Assembly (NCBI RefSeq): GCF_035621495.1
Contig: NZ_CP141821.1
Location: 586,760 to 650,759, forward strand
Direction: 5' to 3'
Source: Thermococcus sp. SY098
Lineage (GTDB): Archaea; Methanobacteriota_B; Thermococci; Thermococcales; Thermococcaceae
Length of the DNA: 64,000 nucleotides
The notes beneath the pieces were generated by a model that searched no databases, was not told the origin of the DNA, and was given only the letters and a program-made list of their open reading frames with translations. This document shows, one piece after another, positions 62,196 to 64,000 of this stretch (position 1 is the first letter of the stretch; each line of letters starts with the position of its first letter). Both the position numbers and the translations under genes were made by a program.

Positions 62196-63122
62196 ATGAT
62201 AAAAAACAAGCTCATTGTGGTAACTGGTGGAGCCGGCTTCATAGGCTCACATATCGCTGAAGAGCTTAGTAGAGATAATGACGTTATTGTTATTGACAAC
62301 CTCTATTCGGGAAAAGTTGAGAATGTGCCAGAAAACGTAAAATTCATCCAAGCCGATATTAGGGACTATGAAAGCATAGCCGATATGATAAGCCAAGCGG
62401 ATTACGTCTTTCATGAGGCAGCACTTGTGAGTGTTGTCGAAAGCGTGGAGAAGCCGATTTTAACCGAAGAAATCAATGTTCTGGGAACGCTGAACATCCT
62501 AAGAGCCTTAAGCGAAGGACATGGCAAGCTTATCTTTGCATCCTCTGCCGCTGTATACGGCGACAATCAAAATCTGCCTCTGAAGGAGGAGGAGAAGCCC
62601 AAGCCCCTGTCACCTTATGGAGTAACAAAAGTCTCTGGAGAGTACTACTGCAGAGTCTTTTACGAGCTCTATGGAGTTCCAGCAGTGACTTTGAGGTATT
62701 TCAACGTCTTTGGTGAAAGACAAGGGTACAACCAGTATGCTGGAGTTATAAGCATCTTCATCAACCGTGCTTTGAAAAATGAGCCACTGATAATTTTTGG
62801 AGACGGAAAACAGACGAGGGACTTCATTTATGTTAAAGATGTAGTTAAAGCGAACATTTTAGTTGCAGAAAAGGAGAGAGCAAACGGAGAAGTGTTTAAT
62901 GTTGCCCGCGGTGAGAGAACGACAATCCTTGAGCTGGCTATGAAAATCATCGATGCGACAAATTCATCAAGCTCAATAATCTTTGATAAACCAAGACCTG
63001 GCGATATAAAACACAGTCAAGCCGATATAAGTAAAATCAAGAAGCTTGGGTTCAAACCGGAGTACTCTCTTGAGGAAGGGCTTTTGAGGACGATTGAGTG
63101 GTACAGGGGGCAAAAAGCATGA
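62196..63122 (+). CDS. NAD-dependent epimerase (UDP-glucose 4-epimerase type)
   Basis: A 308-residue short-chain dehydrogenase/epimerase: Rossmann GGAGFIGSH, SSAAVYGDN, catalytic YGVTK (YXXXK), and RPGDIKHSQADISK near the C-terminus. It interconverts sugar nucleotides such as UDP-glucose and UDP-galactose for surface glycans. TAGGTGTTTAAA precedes ATG 62196. The stop overlaps the GHGEF paralogue start (ATGA). Confidence 0.92.
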   Translation: MIKNKLIVVTGGAGFIGSHIAEELSRDNDVIVIDNLYSGKVENVPENVKFIQADIRDYESIADMISQADYVFHEAALVSVVESVEKPILTEEINVLGTLNILRALSEGHGKLIFASSAAVYGDNQNLPLKEEEKPKPLSPYGVTKVSGEYYCRVFYELYGVPAVTLRYFNVFGERQGYNQYAGVISIFINRALKNEPLIIFGDGKQTRDFIYVKDVVKANILVAEKERANGEVFNVARGERTTILELAMKIIDATNSSSSIIFDKPRPGDIKHSQADISKIKKLGFKPEYSLEEGLLRTIEWYRGQKA

Positions 63123-63892
63123 AAGTCTTGAGCATAACCCTAAGCTCCAAACTGTCGTCCTTTCTGAGGAGAAAGCTTGTTAAAGCCGTTGAAGAGTTCT
63201 CAAACAAAATTGAGGCTGAAGAAAATTTAATTATTCTGCCAAAGAAAGAAAAAGCCGAATTTGGAACATTCCTATGCTCAAGCAGCATAATAGCGGGGAA
63301 GCATATAGGGAGAACGTACTATGAAGGACTCATATTCTCCACCTCACGGAGATTTGAAAAGGAAGCAGAGATTACAGCAAAGGAACTGCTCCTTGAACCA
63401 AAAGAATACAGAGTAGAGGTTGACGTAAACGGAGCTGGAACCCTAAAATTGCCTGGCTTCAGATTGGAAAATGGCATTTTAATCCTCTATATACTGCCCA
63501 AATACATTTTTGAATTCTCACAAGAGAATCTAACACTGGCAACTCAAGAAGATTATGTCCAGATAACATTTTCTCCATTAGAATATGGATTTAGAGGGGA
63601 AGTTTCTCTGAGCCTGAATAAGGCGAAAGAGGTTAGAGTTCTTCTCAAGGGAAACAAAGCCGAGGAATTTCTGTTCTGGGATAATGAAAGCGGCTCGTTT
63701 ACTTACAACTTTATAGATGAACCGCTGGTAATTATCTCACATGAGAAGCTCATAACACCAAAAGAATTTGCCAGAAGTCTTGGAAAAGTCTCAATAATTA
63801 GCGGACACGGAGAATTTGGGATTGTAGGAGAAATGGTGCTGCCTCTAAAGAAAGAGGTAATGGAAAGCATAAATCTGACGGTTACTTTTTAG
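63119..63892 (+). CDS. GHGEF-domain protein, unknown function (paralogue 2)
   Basis: A 257-residue protein without membrane segments. The C-terminal half (GEVSLSLNKAKEVRVLL to GKVSIISGHGEFGIVGEMVLPLKKEVMESINLTVTF) aligns with the membrane protein at 55956-56888: both share LNKA(K/R)xV, GHGEF and ESxxxTVT. The N-terminal half is distinct. CAGGGGGC precedes ATG 63119, and the gene is coupled to the epimerase. The family is unrecognised; a shared role with the 55956 protein in a surface process is speculation. Confidence 0.72.
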   Translation: MKVLSITLSSKLSSFLRRKLVKAVEEFSNKIEAEENLIILPKKEKAEFGTFLCSSSIIAGKHIGRTYYEGLIFSTSRRFEKEAEITAKELLLEPKEYRVEVDVNGAGTLKLPGFRLENGILILYILPKYIFEFSQENLTLATQEDYVQITFSPLEYGFRGEVSLSLNKAKEVRVLLKGNKAEEFLFWDNESGSFTYNFIDEPLVIISHEKLITPKEFARSLGKVSIISGHGEFGIVGEMVLPLKKEVMESINLTVTF

Positions 63893-64000
63893 GAACCTTA
63901 AACCCCATTGCCTGTTCTTGCTGTATCTTTTGAGCTTTCTGTGCCAAATCTTGGAGTTTTTGCTCAATTTGCTGTAATGCCTCTTGAGTTCTCTTTATAG
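63882..64000 (-). CDS. C-terminus of a Gln-rich coiled-coil protein (truncated by window end)
   Basis: The open frame on the minus strand runs from the window edge to TAA at 63882-63884 and shows IKRTQEALQQIEQKLQDLAQ, then KAQKIQQEQAMGFKVPKK. This is a coiled-coil tail of a protein whose start lies outside the window. It overlaps the end of the GHGEF gene by 11 bases. Function cannot be judged. Confidence 0.6.
   Translation of the reverse strand, partial: IKRTQEALQQIEQKLQDLAQKAQKIQQEQAMGFKVPKK

Noticed and set aside
1-64000. CRISPR arrays, insertion sequences, integrase or provirus genes
   Set aside because: I saw no regularly spaced repeats, transposase motifs or integrase/attachment sites; the only mobile-type signals are the toxin-antitoxin modules and the 17-bp repeat.

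Overview
The window is a gene-dense stretch of an archaeal chromosome, almost certainly from Thermococcales (Thermococcus, Palaeococcus or Pyrococcus type). The evidence is the gene content: GGGP synthase and glycerol-1-phosphate dehydrogenase for ether lipids, Hef helicase/nuclease, Nob1, PINA-type ATPase, archaeal AMP phosphorylase, the stomatin/NfeD protease pair and archaeal SMC/ScpA. Other signs are GGTGAT-type ribosome binding sites, TATA-box promoters, an intron-containing tRNA-Met and moderate-to-low GC with GC-rich islands only at structured RNA genes. The species cannot be fixed from the sequence alone.

Layout. 0-9 kb: end of a ferredoxin-type MinD ATPase, a radical SAM enzyme, a DUF134 regulator, a tiny zinc finger, a pterin synthase-like protein, a PPC-domain protein, and two NifX-like proteins with Gly/Arg-rich tails flanking a small membrane protein. 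Both NifX-like genes have a TTTTG...CAAAA palindrome upstream. Then come hef and a 530-base spacer holding a GC-rich structured RNA. 9-19 kb: D-aminopeptidase, GGGP synthase, DUF123, AMP phosphorylase, a MinD ATPase, SPFH/NfeD membrane proteolysis genes, and a HhH-GPD glycosylase operon with two coiled-coil proteins. 19-30 kb: a box C/D sRNA, a GH38 alpha-mannosidase split by one extra base, nob1, the 5-oxoprolinase genes pxpA-pxpB-pxpC with a VapBC-type module between A and B, G1P dehydrogenase, DUF63, an inositol/fructose-bisphosphate phosphatase and tRNA-Met(CAT) with a 30-nt intron. 30-38 kb: the condensin operon smc...scpA, interrupted by two HEPN/nucleotidyltransferase modules, then DUF835 and a methylmalonyl-CoA operon. 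38-55 kb: PHP phosphoesterase, Maf, a second box C/D sRNA, PINA, another MinD, GPN GTPase, asparagine synthetase, a CWB2-like secreted protein, a glycosyltransferase, Sua5, helical-repeat proteins, a frameshifted winged-helix regulator, and S-adenosylhomocysteine hydrolase. 55-64 kb: an alpha/beta hydrolase, two paralogous proteins sharing a GHGEF domain, three different HEXXH metalloprotease-like proteins, purA and a nucleotide-sugar epimerase.

Most interesting points. (1) The box C/D sRNA at 19286-19342 has a guide perfectly complementary over 10 nt to the anticodon/intron junction of the pre-tRNA-Met at 29363-29470 in this same window; the N+5 rule lands exactly on C34. (2) The mntA-hepT cassette between smc and scpA is bracketed by a 17-bp direct repeat that covers the ribosome binding site and start codon of both mntA and scpA, a footprint of how the cassette entered the operon. 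(3) The two NifX-like genes share palindromic operators. (4) Two GC-rich or hairpin-rich intergenic regions look like undescribed ncRNAs. Three single-base frame disruptions (mannosidase, winged-helix protein, possibly the CWB2-like protein) may be real or sequencing errors.
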